Part shown: positions 17,960-28,176 of the stretch, in pieces
Position numbering within the stretch: position 1 is the stretch's first letter
Layout of the letters: each line of letters begins with the position of its first letter
From: Alphaproteobacteria bacterium
GTDB taxonomy: Bacteria > Pseudomonadota > Alphaproteobacteria > Sphingomonadales > Emcibacteraceae
Assembly (NCBI GenBank): GCA_030428615.1
Contig: JAUIDN010000002.1
Location: 248,001 to 312,000 of the forward strand
Reading direction: 5' to 3'
Length of the DNA: 64,000 nucleotides
The notes under the pieces: model-generated
Database searches by the model: none
Seen by the model: only the letters and a program-made list of their open reading frames with translations
Told to the model about the DNA's origin: nothing
Position numbers and translations under genes: made by a program

Positions 17960-20086
17960 TTAATCGCCGTCGTTTTCGGCTTCTTCGTCTTCCTTAGCCT
18001 CACCATTGGTGACGGCCTTCATACTGAGGCGTACCTTGCCGCGGTCATCAATGCCAAGAACCTTAACTTTAACGATTTCGCCTTCTTTTACAACATCAGT
18101 CACCTGTTTAACACGCTCGTTTGCAAGTTCGCTGATATGAACAAGACCATCTTTACTGCCAAGGAAGTTTACAAAAGCACCAAAATCAACGGTTTTAACA
18201 ACTTTACCTTCGTAGGTTTTTCCAACCTCCGGCTCTGCAACAATTCCGTTAATCCAGTCCATTGCCGCTTTGATGGCGGCACCGTCAGGCGATGAAACAT
18301 TGACAACACCATCGTCATCAATATCAACCTTGGCGCCTGTTACTTCACAAATTTCACGAATTACTTTACCGCCTGTACCGATAATTTCACGAATTTTGTC
18401 TTTCTTGACCTGTAATGTTTCAATACGCGGCGCGTGCTGGCTCATTTCTTCGCGAGCTCCATCAAGCGCTTTGTTCATCGCTTCAAGTATTGTCGCGCGG
18501 CCACCTTTTGCCTGATTAAGGGCCACTTCCATAATGTCTTTGGTGATACCTGTAATTTTGATATCCATCTGAAGTGAGGTTATCCCTTCGGTAGTACCAG
18601 CAACCTTGAAATCCATATCACCCAGATGATCTTCATCACCCAGAATATCGGAAAGAACGGCGTAATCATCGCCTTCCTTGATAAGGCCCATCGCAATACC
18701 GGATACCGGGCGTTTGATCGGAACACCGGCATCCATCATTGACAATGAGGCACCACAAACAGTTGCCATTGAAGACGACCCGTTGGATTCAGTAATTTCC
18801 GACACAACACGAATGGTATATGGAAATTCTTCCTTCGACGGCAACACGGCATGCACTGCGCGCCACGCCAATTTGCCATGGCCAATCTCACGACGTCCGG
18901 TGAACCCCATGCGTCCTACTTCACCAACAGAATATGGTGGAAAGTTATAGTGGAGCATGAAGCTGCGCTTGGTTGTGCCCGTCAGCGCATCAATGAATTG
19001 CTCATCATCAGCAGTACCCAATGTCGTAACACAAATCGATTGCGTTTCACCACGAGTGAACAAAGCAGAGCCATGTGTGCGCGGCAGAATATTCACTTCG
19101 CCAACCACTTGGCGAACCGTATCAAGTGCACGTCCGTCAATCCGTTTTCCGGTTTTGATGATATCGCCACGAACAATGTCCTTTTCGATATTCTTGAGTA
19201 TGCCACCAACGAGAATTTCCTTCTGATCGTCACCTTCTTCAACGAATTTTGCTTTAACCGCTTCCTTCACCTCAGAAATTTTTCCGACACGTTCCTGCTT
19301 ATCAGTTTCCCCGTAAGCATCGCGAAGCCCCTTCTCAGCCATTGCCTTGATTTCTGCAATAAGGTCGCTGTGGTCTTCTTTTTCCGGAAGTTCCCATGGA
19401 TCATTCGCAGCTTGCTCGGCAAGTTCGATGATTGCATCAATAACCACCTGCATTTCTGCATGGCCGAACATCACGGCATCAAGCATTACTTCTTCGGAAA
19501 GCTCGTTTGCCTGTGATTCAACCATAAGTACAGCATCGCGTGTGCCCGCGACGACAAGATCAAGTTCTGATTTTTCCAGTTCCTCTCCTGTCGGGTTCAG
19601 CACATATTCGCCGTCTATATATCCAACGCGCGCAGCGGCTATCGGCCCCATAAACGGCAGCCCTGATAATGTAAGCGCAGCACTTGTTCCAACGATTGCC
19701 ACAATATCAGGATTATTTTCGAGATCGTGGCTCATTACTGTCGCCACCACTTGTGTTTCGTTTTTAAAACTTGATACAAAAAGCGGACGGATCGGACGGT
19801 CAATAAGACGACAAATCAGTGTCTCTTCTTCGCTTGGACGTCCTTCACGTTTAAAAAAACCGCCAGGTATTTTACCGGCGGAATATGCTTTTTCTTGATA
19901 ATTAACTGTTAGTGGGAAGAAATCAATACCAGCTTTTGCGTTTTTAGCGGCTGTTACCGCTGTAAATACTGACGTTTCTCCGTATGTTACCATAACGGCC
20001 CCTGCCGCCTGGCGGGCAATATGCCCTGTTTCGATTACCAGCGGACGACCGCCCCAGGTAATTTCTTTTTTATGTATATTAAACAT
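17960..20086 (-). CDS. pnp: Polyribonucleotide nucleotidyltransferase (PNPase)
   Basis: 3'-5' phosphorolytic exoribonuclease and degradosome component. The 708 residues contain two RNase PH domains ([29 protein letters not shown] in the first; [37 protein letters not shown] and [19 protein letters not shown] in the second), then a KH domain ([15 protein letters not shown]) and an S1 domain ([17 protein letters not shown]). A short acidic tail closes the protein. It follows rpsO with a 118-bp spacer that holds a strong hairpin, the same order as in most bacteria, where PNPase autoregulates through its leader. Confidence 0.98.
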   Translation of the reverse strand: MFNIHKKEITWGGRPLVIETGHIARQAAGAVMVTYGETSVFTAVTAAKNAKAGIDFFPLTVNYQEKAYSAGKIPGGFFKREGRPSEEETLICRLIDRPIRPLFVSSFKNETQVVATVMSHDLENNPDIVAIVGTSAALTLSGLPFMGPIAAARVGYIDGEYVLNPTGEELEKSELDLVVAGTRDAVLMVESQANELSEEVMLDAVMFGHAEMQVVIDAIIELAEQAANDPWELPEKEDHSDLIAEIKAMAEKGLRDAYGETDKQERVGKISEVKEAVKAKFVEEGDDQKEILVGGILKNIEKDIVRGDIIKTGKRIDGRALDTVRQVVGEVNILPRTHGSALFTRGETQSICVTTLGTADDEQFIDALTGTTKRSFMLHYNFPPYSVGEVGRMGFTGRREIGHGKLAWRAVHAVLPSKEEFPYTIRVVSEITESNGSSSMATVCGASLSMMDAGVPIKRPVSGIAMGLIKEGDDYAVLSDILGDEDHLGDMDFKVAGTTEGITSLQMDIKITGITKDIMEVALNQAKGGRATILEAMNKALDGAREEMSQHAPRIETLQVKKDKIREIIGTGGKVIREICEVTGAKVDIDDDGVVNVSSPDGAAIKAAMDWINGIVAEPEVGKTYEGKVVKTVDFGAFVNFLGSKDGLVHISELANERVKQVTDVVKEGEIVKVKVLGIDDRGKVRLSMKAVTNGEAKEDEEAENDGD

Positions 20087-20126
20087 TTATATTTCCAACT
20101 TATTGATCGGCTTTATTTTTTGAAAC

Positions 20127-20155
20127 GTGGGTTCAGGGCCCATCCCCGAACCCAC
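20127..20155 (-). promoter_or_regulatory. Hairpin in the rpsO-pnp spacer
   Basis: GTGGGTTC and GAACCCAC form an 8-bp stem extended by a G-U pair and three G-C pairs in the minus-strand RNA, with a 5-nt loop. It lies about 40 nt before the pnp start and is not followed by a U-tract. In enterobacteria the pnp leader hairpin is an RNase III site used for autoregulation; the same role here is an inference. Confidence 0.65.
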
Positions 20156-20204
20156 ACATCAAAAAGCCTTTGCATAACCCCTATGGTCATACATTCATAT
20201 TTTC

Positions 20205-20474
20205 TTACTTACGTAGCCCCAAGCTTTTAATCAAAGCTTGATAACGGCCTTCGTCTTTACTTTTCAGATAGTCAAGAAGCTTGCGTCTTTTATTGACAAG
20301 CATCAAAAGCCCGCGACGCGAGTGATTATCTTTCTTATGTGTTTTAAAGTGTTCTGTGAGTTGCACAATCCTGTGTGTTAGAATAGCAACCTGAACTTCC
20401 GGGGAACCTGTATCGCCATCCTTGACGGCATACTCTTTAATAAGTTCCTGCTTTTTTTCTGCAGTAATCGACAT
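20205..20474 (-). CDS. rpsO: 30S ribosomal protein S15
   Basis: Primary 16S rRNA-binding protein of the small subunit platform. The 89 residues include [37 protein letters not shown], the classic S15 core, and a basic C-terminus ending SLGLRK. It lies 20 bp after truB, in the usual truB-rpsO-pnp order. Confidence 0.98.
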   Translation of the reverse strand: MSITAEKKQELIKEYAVKDGDTGSPEVQVAILTHRIVQLTEHFKTHKKDNHSRRGLLMLVNKRRKLLDYLKSKDEGRYQALIKSLGLRK

Positions 20475-20494
20475 CGATAACTCCTTTATTTAAG

Positions 20495-21415
20495 TCATAA
20501 ATTAAAAACACGCACCGGTTTAATGTAACCGCTGTCCAGCTCACATAGGGCGATCAACTTATCACCTTCCATGGCTCTCACAGTAAGTTCAGCCGGGCTT
20601 GAAGCTGGTAAGCTTTCCGTCAAATATTCACGCGGTAAAAAACCGCCATGTTTGAGAAGGTCTGCTTGTTCTTTCGTTACGGCCAGTGCCAAGATGTCGT
20701 CCAGCACGGTCACAATGTTTAGAATCCACTCTTCAAGCGGCGCACTATGTACTAATTCTTCAAGCTTTACCAGTGAAATCGTACTGGATAAATCAAATGC
20801 TCCTACTTTCGTTCGCCTGAGCATTGAAATGTAACCAAAAGTACCTAATCTAGCCGCTAAATCCCGACCAACCGACCTTACATACGTGCCTTTTGAGCAT
20901 TCCATTTCGAAGGTAGCGTGATCTCTTTCCACGCTCAGGAGCCTGAGATCATTTATCTCAACTTCTCTCTCCTTAATAACAAAATCTTCTCCTGATCTTG
21001 CCAGGTCATATGCTCGTTTACCACCGATCTTTACGGCACTATACGCGGGCGGCTTCTGCATGATACGGCCACTAAAATGCTTTATTTGCTCCAATATGCC
21101 CTTTTCATCCGGCCTGGTTTCGCTGGTTTGAAGCACAGTGCCTTCCAAATCATCCGTTGTCCGACTTTCTCCCCAATTTACCGTAAATTGGTAGGTTTTA
21201 CGCGCATCCATAATAAACGGTATGGTTTTTGTAGCTTCGCCAAATGCTATTGGCAAGACACCTGTTGCAAGCGGATCAAGTGTTCCTGCATGGCCCACTT
21301 TTTGCGCTTTGGTGAGATATCGGCATTTTCCGACAACCTTGGTCGAGCCCATATCATATGGCTTATCAATTGCAATCCAGCCATCTATTTTAATACCTTT
21401 TCGTCTTCTTGCCAT
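20495..21415 (-). CDS. truB: tRNA pseudouridine(55) synthase
   Basis: Makes pseudouridine 55 in the T-loop of tRNAs. The catalytic-Asp segment is VGHAGTLDPLATGVLPIAFG, with KTYQFTVNWGESRTTDDLEG, PPAYSAVKIGGKRAYDLAR and CSKGTYVRS following in the family order. A GTG at 21421 overlaps the rbfA stop, but the ATG at 21415 (MARRRKGIKIDGW) is the likelier start, giving 306 residues. Co-transcribed with rbfA upstream and rpsO downstream. Confidence 0.95.
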   Translation of the reverse strand: MARRRKGIKIDGWIAIDKPYDMGSTKVVGKCRYLTKAQKVGHAGTLDPLATGVLPIAFGEATKTIPFIMDARKTYQFTVNWGESRTTDDLEGTVLQTSETRPDEKGILEQIKHFSGRIMQKPPAYSAVKIGGKRAYDLARSGEDFVIKEREVEINDLRLLSVERDHATFEMECSKGTYVRSVGRDLAARLGTFGYISMLRRTKVGAFDLSSTISLVKLEELVHSAPLEEWILNIVTVLDDILALAVTKEQADLLKHGGFLPREYLTESLPASSPAELTVRAMEGDKLIALCELDSGYIKPVRVFNL

Positions 21416-21420
21416 CGGCA

Positions 21421-21828
21421 CTATTCATTTTCATCTTTGTTCAGATCCTGCGCAACATGAGCACTGGCAAGCAACGCTTCAATATGATCGGCCTCCCCAA
21501 AACTGTAATCAGATGTAAATTTCAAATTTGGCAGATATTTCATACGCACCATTTTAGAAAGTTGCCCACGAATAAATTTACTGTTTGCGTTAAGCCCGTC
21601 AACCACCTCTTTTTCATTTATGCCCCCAAGCGGCATCACAAAGACGGTTGCGTTTCTTAAATCAGGGCTGACACGCACCTCGGTTACGGTAATGGATACA
21701 TCGTCAAGCGCCGGGTCACGAATCTCGCCCCGCGAAAGTATATCGGAAATCGCATGACGTATATTTTCACCAACCCTCAGGACACGGTGGCTCGGGCCAC
21801 TTTCGTTATTAAATCTGGACTTAGACAT
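21421..21828 (-). CDS. rbfA: 30S ribosome-binding factor A
   Basis: Late 30S assembly factor binding near helix 1 of 16S rRNA. The 135 residues have the KH-like core: VGENIRHAISDILSRGEIRDP, VSITVTEVRVSPDLRNATVFVMPLGG and SKMVRMKYLPNLKFTSDYSFGEADHIEALL. It is located between infB and truB, but separated from infB by an intrinsic terminator-like hairpin. Confidence 0.96.
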   Translation of the reverse strand: MSKSRFNNESGPSHRVLRVGENIRHAISDILSRGEIRDPALDDVSITVTEVRVSPDLRNATVFVMPLGGINEKEVVDGLNANSKFIRGQLSKMVRMKYLPNLKFTSDYSFGEADHIEALLASAHVAQDLNKDENE

Positions 21829-21842
21829 TATATTTATCCTTG

Positions 21843-21879
21843 AAAAGCAAAACGGCTCCCCGTTTTTATAGGGAAGCCG
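21843..21879 (-). terminator. Intrinsic terminator or attenuator between infB and rbfA
   Basis: On the minus strand CGGCUUCCC (21879-21871) pairs with GGGGAGCCG (21861-21853), nine pairs including one G-U, with an A-rich 9-nt loop, followed by UUUUGCUUUU. It starts 22 bp after the infB stop, inside what is otherwise a continuous operon. Confidence 0.75.
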
Positions 21880-21901
21880 GTAAACCTATCATTTAGAATC
21901 T

Positions 21902-24460
21902 TTAAAGGTTGCGTTCGATTTCCTGAACCTCGTAACACTCGATAACATCGCCAACCTTCATATCATTATAACTTTCGAAATTCATCCCGCATTCGACACC
22001 ACTTTCCACTTCCTTGACAGCATCTTTAAAGCGGCGCAACGACCCAAGATCACCCTCATATACAACAGTGTCATCACGAAGCAATCTTGCCTTTGCACCT
22101 TGCCTTATAACACCACTGGTTACCAGACAACCCGCCGCTTTTCCCTTACCGGCATTAAAGATATCAAGCACCTCGGCTGTACCGATAATGGTTTCCTTGA
22201 TTTCGGGTGCGAGCATTCCTGACATCACAGCTTTGATATCATCAATCAAATCATAGATAATTGAGTAATAACGAATTTCAACACCTTCTTTGCCTGCCAA
22301 GTCGGCCGCATTACGGCTCGCGCGCACATTGAAACCAATTATCGGTGCGCCCGTCGCAAGGGCAAGGCCAACGTCCGTTTCATTGATGCCCCCAACACCG
22401 CTATGAACGATTTTACATTTCACTTCGTCTGTGTTCAGTTGCTCCAAAGACGCCACAATCGCACCGACGGAACCCTGCACATCAGCTTTCAACAATATCG
22501 GAACCGTTGAAATTTCGGCTTCTTTGAGCTTGTCGAACATATTTTCAAGACTTGCTGCCGGTATTTTATTCTTATCATCTTTAATCTGATTAAGCCTGAA
22601 ATCAACCACGCTTCGCGCTTTGGCTTCATCGTCCACCACAACAAAATCATCCCCCGCGCCTGGCGCACTATCAAGGCCAAGTATTTCTACAGGCATGGAA
22701 GGCCCGGCTTCCTTTACCTGCGATCCGCGGTCGTCAACAAGTGCACGTGCACGTCCCCAAGCCGTGCCAGCCACAACAACGTCACCCACTTTCAGGGTGC
22801 CGTTTTGAACGATCACGGTTGCGACGGCACCACGCCCTTTATCAAGTTTCGCCTCCACCACGACGCCTTTGGCTGTGCGGTTCGGGTTGGCGTTCAGATC
22901 ACTAAGTTCAGCCTGTAGAAGGATTGCTTCCTCAAGTTTATCAAGGCCCGTTCCTTCCTTGGCAGACACTTCAATATCAAGAACCTCACCGCCCATGCTT
23001 TCAACAAAAACCTCATGTTGCAACAGGTCCTGACGCACTTTCATTGCGTTGGCTCCCGGGGCATCCATTTTATTTATGGCGACAACAATCGGGACTTCAG
23101 CCGATTTCGCATGGCTAATCGCTTCAATGGTCTGCGGCATAATGCCATCATCCGCAGCCACAACAAGCACCACAATATCAGTCACCTGGGCGCCGCGCGC
23201 GCGCATGGCTGTAAACGCAGCATGGCCCGGTGTATCAAGAAACGTGATTTTATCTCCACTGGCAACTTTAACCTGATAAGCACCAATATGCTGGGTAATC
23301 CCGCCCGCTTCTCCTTTGGTGACGCTTGATTTACGAAGCGCATCCAAAATAGATGTCTTACCATGATCAACGTGGCCCATAACGGTAACAACAGGTGCTC
23401 GTGGCAACAAATCTTCTTCCGCATCTTCCGGCCCGGAAAGGTCGAGTTCCACATCCGAGGCGCTAATTCGTTTTAGCTTATGACCAAATTCTTCAACAAT
23501 TAGTTCCACAACATCGTGATCAATTTCTTCACTGGCCGAAGCCATTACACCCATTTTCATCAGGGCACGGATCACATCGTTTGTTTTTTCAGTCATTCTG
23601 CTGGCAAGTTCAGCAACGGTGATACTGTCCGGAACGACAACTTCGCGATACACTTTCTTTGCTGGCTCCAGAAGGCCACTTTGCCTTTTCTCCTTGGCTC
23701 TCTTACGCTTTAGCGATGCCAAACTGCGCTGACGTTCTATGTTCCCTGAAAGAGCTTGTGTAACCGTTAGTCGACCGCTTCTACGTCGGCTTTCGTCCAC
23801 ACGTCCTTTTTTAACCTCTGGACGTTTAGGAGTGGCTTCTTTCTCAACAATTTTCTTCACCGGCTCCTTGGCCTTAACTGGCTGACCCGCAGCCAATTTT
23901 GCTGCAGCAGCTTCTGCATCGGCAATTCGGGCAGCCTCTTCCTCGCGTTCTCTCTTTAGCTCAAGATCCGCCAGACGTTTTTCTTCATCTATCTCTACCT
24001 TGCTATGTTTCTCTGGTTCTGCTTTTGGCCTATTTTTCTTTTCAGCCTCTTCTTTTGCAAGCCTTTCCGCATTTGCCGCTTGCTCTACAGCTCTGCGTTT
24101 TGCTTCTTCTGCTGCTCGTTTTGCTTTTTCTTCATTGTCCTTTTGAGCTTTTTCAAGAACCTTTGCACGTTTTTCACGCTCACTTTCAGAAAGACCCCCT
24201 GAAGATAATTCTTCTTCAACCGGTTTCGCCAATCGTGTGCTTTTACCAGAATCAAATGGTGTCTTTATGATTGATTTCGGTTTCGCCGCTGTTTTCTCAA
24301 TGCTTGGTTTCTGACCCGGCATCACAAGTTTTTTCTTCTTGTGCTGAACCACAACACCGTTCGCATTGCCGCCCACACCAAACGCGCCGGGAGGTTTCAT
24401 CTGAAGTGTTTTACGTCCAGACGTCGATAACGGTGTTTTTTTATTTTTTTCGTCGCTCAT
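21902..24460 (-). CDS. infB: Translation initiation factor IF-2
   Basis: GTPase that brings initiator tRNA to the 30S subunit. The 852 residues start with a long charged, Lys/Glu/Ala-rich region (about 1-260) that is low in complexity, then the IF2-N domain ([17 protein letters not shown]), the GTPase domain with G1 [11 protein letters not shown] near residue 360, G3 DTPGHAAF and G4 NKMDA, and the C-terminal tRNA-binding domains ending in [17 protein letters not shown]. The charged N-terminus explains several spurious antisense open frames. It lies in the nusA-ylxR-infB order. Confidence 0.98.
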   Translation of the reverse strand: MSDEKNKKTPLSTSGRKTLQMKPPGAFGVGGNANGVVVQHKKKKLVMPGQKPSIEKTAAKPKSIIKTPFDSGKSTRLAKPVEEELSSGGLSESEREKRAKVLEKAQKDNEEKAKRAAEEAKRRAVEQAANAERLAKEEAEKKNRPKAEPEKHSKVEIDEEKRLADLELKREREEEAARIADAEAAAAKLAAGQPVKAKEPVKKIVEKEATPKRPEVKKGRVDESRRRSGRLTVTQALSGNIERQRSLASLKRKRAKEKRQSGLLEPAKKVYREVVVPDSITVAELASRMTEKTNDVIRALMKMGVMASASEEIDHDVVELIVEEFGHKLKRISASDVELDLSGPEDAEEDLLPRAPVVTVMGHVDHGKTSILDALRKSSVTKGEAGGITQHIGAYQVKVASGDKITFLDTPGHAAFTAMRARGAQVTDIVVLVVAADDGIMPQTIEAISHAKSAEVPIVVAINKMDAPGANAMKVRQDLLQHEVFVESMGGEVLDIEVSAKEGTGLDKLEEAILLQAELSDLNANPNRTAKGVVVEAKLDKGRGAVATVIVQNGTLKVGDVVVAGTAWGRARALVDDRGSQVKEAGPSMPVEILGLDSAPGAGDDFVVVDDEAKARSVVDFRLNQIKDDKNKIPAASLENMFDKLKEAEISTVPILLKADVQGSVGAIVASLEQLNTDEVKCKIVHSGVGGINETDVGLALATGAPIIGFNVRASRNAADLAGKEGVEIRYYSIIYDLIDDIKAVMSGMLAPEIKETIIGTAEVLDIFNAGKGKAAGCLVTSGVIRQGAKARLLRDDTVVYEGDLGSLRRFKDAVKEVESGVECGMNFESYNDMKVGDVIECYEVQEIERNL

Positions 24461-24522
24461 TCTTTTATCGCCTTAAAAACCAATTTAACCTTTTAACATA
24501 AAAAAGGAAAAATGGCTTTATT

Positions 24523-25125
24523 TTATAACTTTTTTCTACAGTGTTTATAACGGGATATCTCACGCAATAAACTTGTTTTAATACCGCCCGGCAAAAGTGC
24601 CAGGTGCACCGCATTCTCAAGCCCAACGGCTTTACTAAGTTCTTCACGGGCAAACATATCGATTACTCGCAAATTATCAAGCCCTTGACACATTTTGCTG
24701 CGCCCATTTTCCGCACCATCGCTTGCGGTAATTAAAATATCTGTCTTACCACTTTTCAGCATCGCCCTTACTTTTTCATAGCCCGAAATGATGTTTCCGG
24801 CTCTATTGGCGAGGCCTATGTAATCCAAACAGCGCTTACGCAGCAGGTCTTCTATTTGATCCAAAAGACCGTCTGTTATCTTAACGGTCTTATTTTCAGT
24901 TTCCTTTTTCAACAAAGCTCGGCCCGCATGCAAAAGTCGCTTGCTCCTGATGGCTTCCTTCAAAATATCTCTATCCGCCGTAATCCAGCAACCCCGACCG
25001 GGTAATTTAGCTGCGACATCCGGAATTATAACGCCATCCGGCGCGCAGACAAATCGCACTAATTTATGAGCGGGCAAACTTTGGCCCGTGACCAAACACT
25101 TTCTTATTCGCTTTTCTTTGGTCAC
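24523..25125 (-). CDS. YlxR-family RNA-binding protein fused to an L7Ae-like domain
   Basis: The N-terminal 80 or so residues are the YlxR (DUF448) fold: RKCLVTGQSLPAHKLVRFVCAPDG, then LPGRGCWITADRDIL. The C-terminal part is an L7Ae/L30e-like RNA-binding domain (IGLANRAGNIISGYEKVRAMLKSGKTDILITASDGAENGRSK). This two-domain form is typical of Alphaproteobacteria, where the gene sits between nusA and infB. Both parts suggest an RNA or ribosome role, unproved in detail. It follows nusA by 11 bp. Confidence 0.92.
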   Translation of the reverse strand: MTKEKRIRKCLVTGQSLPAHKLVRFVCAPDGVIIPDVAAKLPGRGCWITADRDILKEAIRSKRLLHAGRALLKKETENKTVKITDGLLDQIEDLLRKRCLDYIGLANRAGNIISGYEKVRAMLKSGKTDILITASDGAENGRSKMCQGLDNLRVIDMFAREELSKAVGLENAVHLALLPGGIKTSLLREISRYKHCRKKL

Positions 25126-25136
25126 AACACATCATC

Positions 25137-26699
25137 CTATTCCACGGCTTCAGGAGCAATTTCCTCGGCCTCTCCTTCTGCTTCTTCATCTTCGAACCAA
25201 TGCGCCCGCGCTGCCATAATGATTTCATTCGCCTGATCCGTTGAAAGGTCATACTCACGAAGAATGCCATCTTCAGAGCTTGTCAGCTCATCACCGGCAA
25301 GGTCTCCCAGATCATCAAGCGTCTTGATGCCTGCCTCGCCAAGTGTAACCAGCATTGGCGGTGTTAAGCCTTCAATTGTCGCAAGCTCATCTTCCACACC
25401 AAGTTCTTTTCTTTTGACTTCCGCTTCTTCGGCAATTGACCCAAGTGCTTCACGGGCACGTGACTGCAGTTCCTCGACAAGAGCCATATCAAACCCTTCG
25501 ATGCCTGCGAATTCATCCGGCGCAACATAAGCGACTTCTTCAAGATTTCTAAAACCTTCACCTACGAGCAGCAATGCAAGCGTCTCATCAACGTCAAGGG
25601 CATTTATAAATAGTTCGCTGCGTTCCTTATATTCCGCCTGACGACGTTCCGATTCGTCCGCTTCGGTCATAATATCAACCTGCCAGCCAGTCAGCTGGGA
25701 CGCCAGGCGCACATTTTGCCCGCGACGCCCAATTGCCAGACTAAGCTGATCTTCACCAACAACAACATCCATCCGTCTCGCGTCTTCATCAATAACAACT
25801 TTAGAAACATTGGCCGGTGCAAGTGCCCGAATAATATAGGTCGCCGGATCAGGCGACCATTGGATAATATCAATTTTTTCACCCTGAAGTTCCTCTACCA
25901 CCGCTTGAACACGGCTACCCCGCATACCAACGCAGGCACCAACCGGGTCAATACTTGGGTCATTACTGGTCACCGCAATTTTTGCCCGGCTGCCAGGATC
26001 ACGGCTTACGCCAACGATGCCGATGACACCGTCGTAAATTTCCGGAACCTCTCCTGCAAAAAGTTTTGCCATGAAATCCGGATGGCTTCGGGAAAGAAAT
26101 ATTTGCGGGCCGCGCGGCTCTTCTCTCACATCAAGGATGATGGCGCGAACACGTTCACCAGTTCGGACATGTTCCCGCGGGATAAGTTGATCACGCCTTA
26201 TAATTGCTTCGGCAGACCCAAGATCAACAATTACATTGCCATATTCAACGCGTTTCACCACGCCATTGATCAAATCACCAATTTTATCTTTATATTCTTC
26301 ATATTGGCGGGCACGTTCTGCTTCACGCACTTTTTGAACAATCACTTGTTTCGCAGTCTGCGCAGCGACGCGGCCAAAGTCAATTGCGGGTAGTTCATCC
26401 GCCAGTATATCACCAATAGCCGCGTCTTCCTTAAATTGGCCCGCGTCCTCAACAGTGATTTCCGTCGAATGGTTTTCCACATTTTCCACAACTTCGAGAA
26501 CGCGATAAAGCTTTATGTCGCCGGTTTTACGATCAATATGGGCCTTAATCTCATTTTCCATACCGTATCGGGACCGCGCTGCTTTCTGAATTGCTTCTTC
26601 CATCGCGCCCAAAACAATTTCCTTGTCGATATTTTTTTCGCGCGCTACCGCATCGGAAATTTGCAATAGTTCTAATCTATTTGCGCTTACTGCTGTCAT
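25137..26699 (-). CDS. nusA: Transcription termination/antitermination factor NusA
   Basis: RNA-polymerase-associated elongation factor. The 520 residues carry the NusA N-terminal domain (VAREKNIDKEIVLGAMEEAIQKAARSRYG), an S1 domain (GDLINGVVKRVEYGNVIVDLGSAEAII), two KH domains (GACVGMRGSRVQAVVEEL and LAIGRRGQNVRLASQL) and two C-terminal acidic-repeat helical domains (LLVGEGFRNLEEVAYV and LTPPMLVTLGEAGIKTLDDL), ending in a highly acidic tail. Between rimP and ylxR in the standard operon. Confidence 0.98.
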   Translation of the reverse strand: MTAVSANRLELLQISDAVAREKNIDKEIVLGAMEEAIQKAARSRYGMENEIKAHIDRKTGDIKLYRVLEVVENVENHSTEITVEDAGQFKEDAAIGDILADELPAIDFGRVAAQTAKQVIVQKVREAERARQYEEYKDKIGDLINGVVKRVEYGNVIVDLGSAEAIIRRDQLIPREHVRTGERVRAIILDVREEPRGPQIFLSRSHPDFMAKLFAGEVPEIYDGVIGIVGVSRDPGSRAKIAVTSNDPSIDPVGACVGMRGSRVQAVVEELQGEKIDIIQWSPDPATYIIRALAPANVSKVVIDEDARRMDVVVGEDQLSLAIGRRGQNVRLASQLTGWQVDIMTEADESERRQAEYKERSELFINALDVDETLALLLVGEGFRNLEEVAYVAPDEFAGIEGFDMALVEELQSRAREALGSIAEEAEVKRKELGVEDELATIEGLTPPMLVTLGEAGIKTLDDLGDLAGDELTSSEDGILREYDLSTDQANEIIMAARAHWFEDEEAEGEAEEIAPEAVE

Positions 26700-26775
26700 A
26701 ACCTTAATGCTCCAGTATTTTTACGGTGCCTCTCCTTGGCCCCTAACATCATTCTTAATCTTATAATCACTTCAC

Positions 26776-27276
26776 TCATGATGGTTTAGCGCCTGCTGCT
26801 GCCATCAACTCGTCAGTCATTACCAATTTTGCTTTTTGGATGCCGTTAAAATTGAGCTTATAAAGCTCGCCTTCCACATCCAGTAAAATTAACTCATCCT
26901 CTGTACCCAACAATTTACCACGATACCGTTTCCGGCTATCCACTGTTTTTTTCATTTCTACTTTCGCTTCAAAACCAGCGTAATTTACAAAATCCTTCAG
27001 CCGGGTTAGTGGTCGATCAAGCCCCGGCGAGCTAACCTCCAAAACATATTCGCTATCGATTGGATCTTCTACATCCAGTATTACCGATATTTCACGACTT
27101 ATTTTCGCACAAGCTTCAACAGTCATGGTACCATCTTCTGCTTCTGCCATCACCTGCAGTGTTGACGGCCCACCCGTTGGTGAGCTGAACAACTGCACGC
27201 GGACAAGCTCATATCCCAACCCTTCAATAGTGGGTTCAATAAGTGTCGCTATTTTATCTGTCAGCGCTGACGACAT
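26776..27276 (-). CDS. rimP: Ribosome maturation factor RimP
   Basis: 30S assembly factor. The 166 residues contain LIEPTIEGLGYELVRVQLFSS, EACAKISREISVILDVEDPI, the signature YVLEVSSPGLDRPLTRLKDF, and an Sm-like C-terminal domain with RKRYRGKLLG. It is the first gene of the rimP-nusA-ylxR-infB block and lies 158 bp downstream of trmB. Confidence 0.96.
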   Translation of the reverse strand: MSSALTDKIATLIEPTIEGLGYELVRVQLFSSPTGGPSTLQVMAEAEDGTMTVEACAKISREISVILDVEDPIDSEYVLEVSSPGLDRPLTRLKDFVNYAGFEAKVEMKKTVDSRKRYRGKLLGTEDELILLDVEGELYKLNFNGIQKAKLVMTDELMAAAGAKPS

Positions 27277-27318
27277 CTCAGTTCAATTTCCAAAAATCTA
27301 TTTATTACAAACAAAGTG

Positions 27319-27343
27319 GCAGGCCAGTGAAACACTTGCCCGC
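27319..27343 (-). promoter_or_regulatory. Hairpin in the trmB-rimP spacer
   Basis: In minus-strand RNA, GCGGGC-A-AGUG and CACU-G-GCCUGC pair around a UUU loop (10 pairs, one A-G mismatch, one G-U). It lies about 90 nt after trmB and 43 nt before rimP. It could be a weak terminator or a leader element for the rimP-nusA operon. Confidence 0.45.
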
Positions 27344-27434
27344 ACCAAAAAATAAAAATTTTAAGTGATTCGGATGCCTATATATATAGAGCAATTTTAT
27401 CGAACTTCAAGAGCTTTATTTTACCCTTGTTTTT

Positions 27435-28139
27435 CTAGGGGCGCCGCTTTCTGACAAATGTCATATAGGCGCTCTTACGGCCCGCCTTTAGCGCTTTTAT
27501 TTCATAACGGGTTTCAGGCCAGTCAGCCGGTCTTTTATGCCAATCATCCGGATGATCATTTTTCCAGTCAAAGTCGTTATTTTCCAATAACCTAGCCAGA
27601 ATCCACCGACAATAATCGTGATGATCCGTGGCAATGCGAAGTTCTGCATCGTCTTTAAGTAACCTGGAGAGAACGGCTACATTTCCCGGGCTTACGACGC
27701 GACGTTTATAGTGTCTTTTTTTTCTCCAGGGATCAGGAAACAAAATAAATGCGCGTGATAATGACCGGTCTGGCAGCGCATCCATCAACAGACGGGCATC
27801 ATCCATAAAAAACCGAACATTTTCAATTTTTTCTCGATCAATATGATCAATTAACCCTGAAACCCCATTTAAAAAGGGCTCACAGCCGATAAAACCAACA
27901 TTGGGGTGAGCAATGGCCTGCGCCACCAGATGCTCACCTTTGCCGAACCCTATTTCCAGCCAGATATCATCCGGCTTTTCATCAAACAGAACGAAAGGGT
28001 CGATCATTTCTGTTGGCTTAACGAATATGTTTAATTTTGGAAAATATTTATCCAGTCGGTCCTGGCTCGCTTTTCGTAGCGGCTTTCCCTGCCGCCGCCC
28101 ATAAACGCGGCTGCCCCTGATGTTTTCCAGATTCTTCAT
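27435..28139 (-). CDS. trmB: tRNA (guanine-N7-)-methyltransferase
   Basis: Makes m7G46 in tRNA. The SAM motif LEIGFGKGEHLVAQAI and the substrate motif FILFPDPWRKKRHYKRR are both present, and the C-terminus SAYMTFVRKRRP fits. A longer frame to 28304 overlaps metK. The ATG at 28139 (MKNLENIRGSRVYGRRQG) gives the family N-terminus GRRQGKPL and 234 residues, avoids the overlap, and is preferred. It follows metK by 37 bp on the same strand. Confidence 0.94.
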   Translation of the reverse strand: MKNLENIRGSRVYGRRQGKPLRKASQDRLDKYFPKLNIFVKPTEMIDPFVLFDEKPDDIWLEIGFGKGEHLVAQAIAHPNVGFIGCEPFLNGVSGLIDHIDREKIENVRFFMDDARLLMDALPDRSLSRAFILFPDPWRKKRHYKRRVVSPGNVAVLSRLLKDDAELRIATDHHDYCRWILARLLENNDFDWKNDHPDDWHKRPADWPETRYEIKALKAGRKSAYMTFVRKRRP

Positions 28140-28176
28140 ATCCACAATATGATTTTTCAATGACCTCTGGTCAATA

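Noticed and set aside
18851-19516. 221-codon plus-strand frame within pnp
   Set aside because: It is antisense to a complete, conserved pnp. The translation has no domain pattern and no ribosome site.
23899-24270. Leu/Phe-rich plus-strand frame in the 5' part of infB
   Set aside because: It is antisense of the Lys/Glu/Ala-rich IF-2 N-terminus, which produces a false membrane-protein look.
25716-26393. 225-codon plus-strand frame within nusA
   Set aside because: It is antisense to the S1/KH core of NusA, with Asn/Phe-rich composition typical of a shadow frame.
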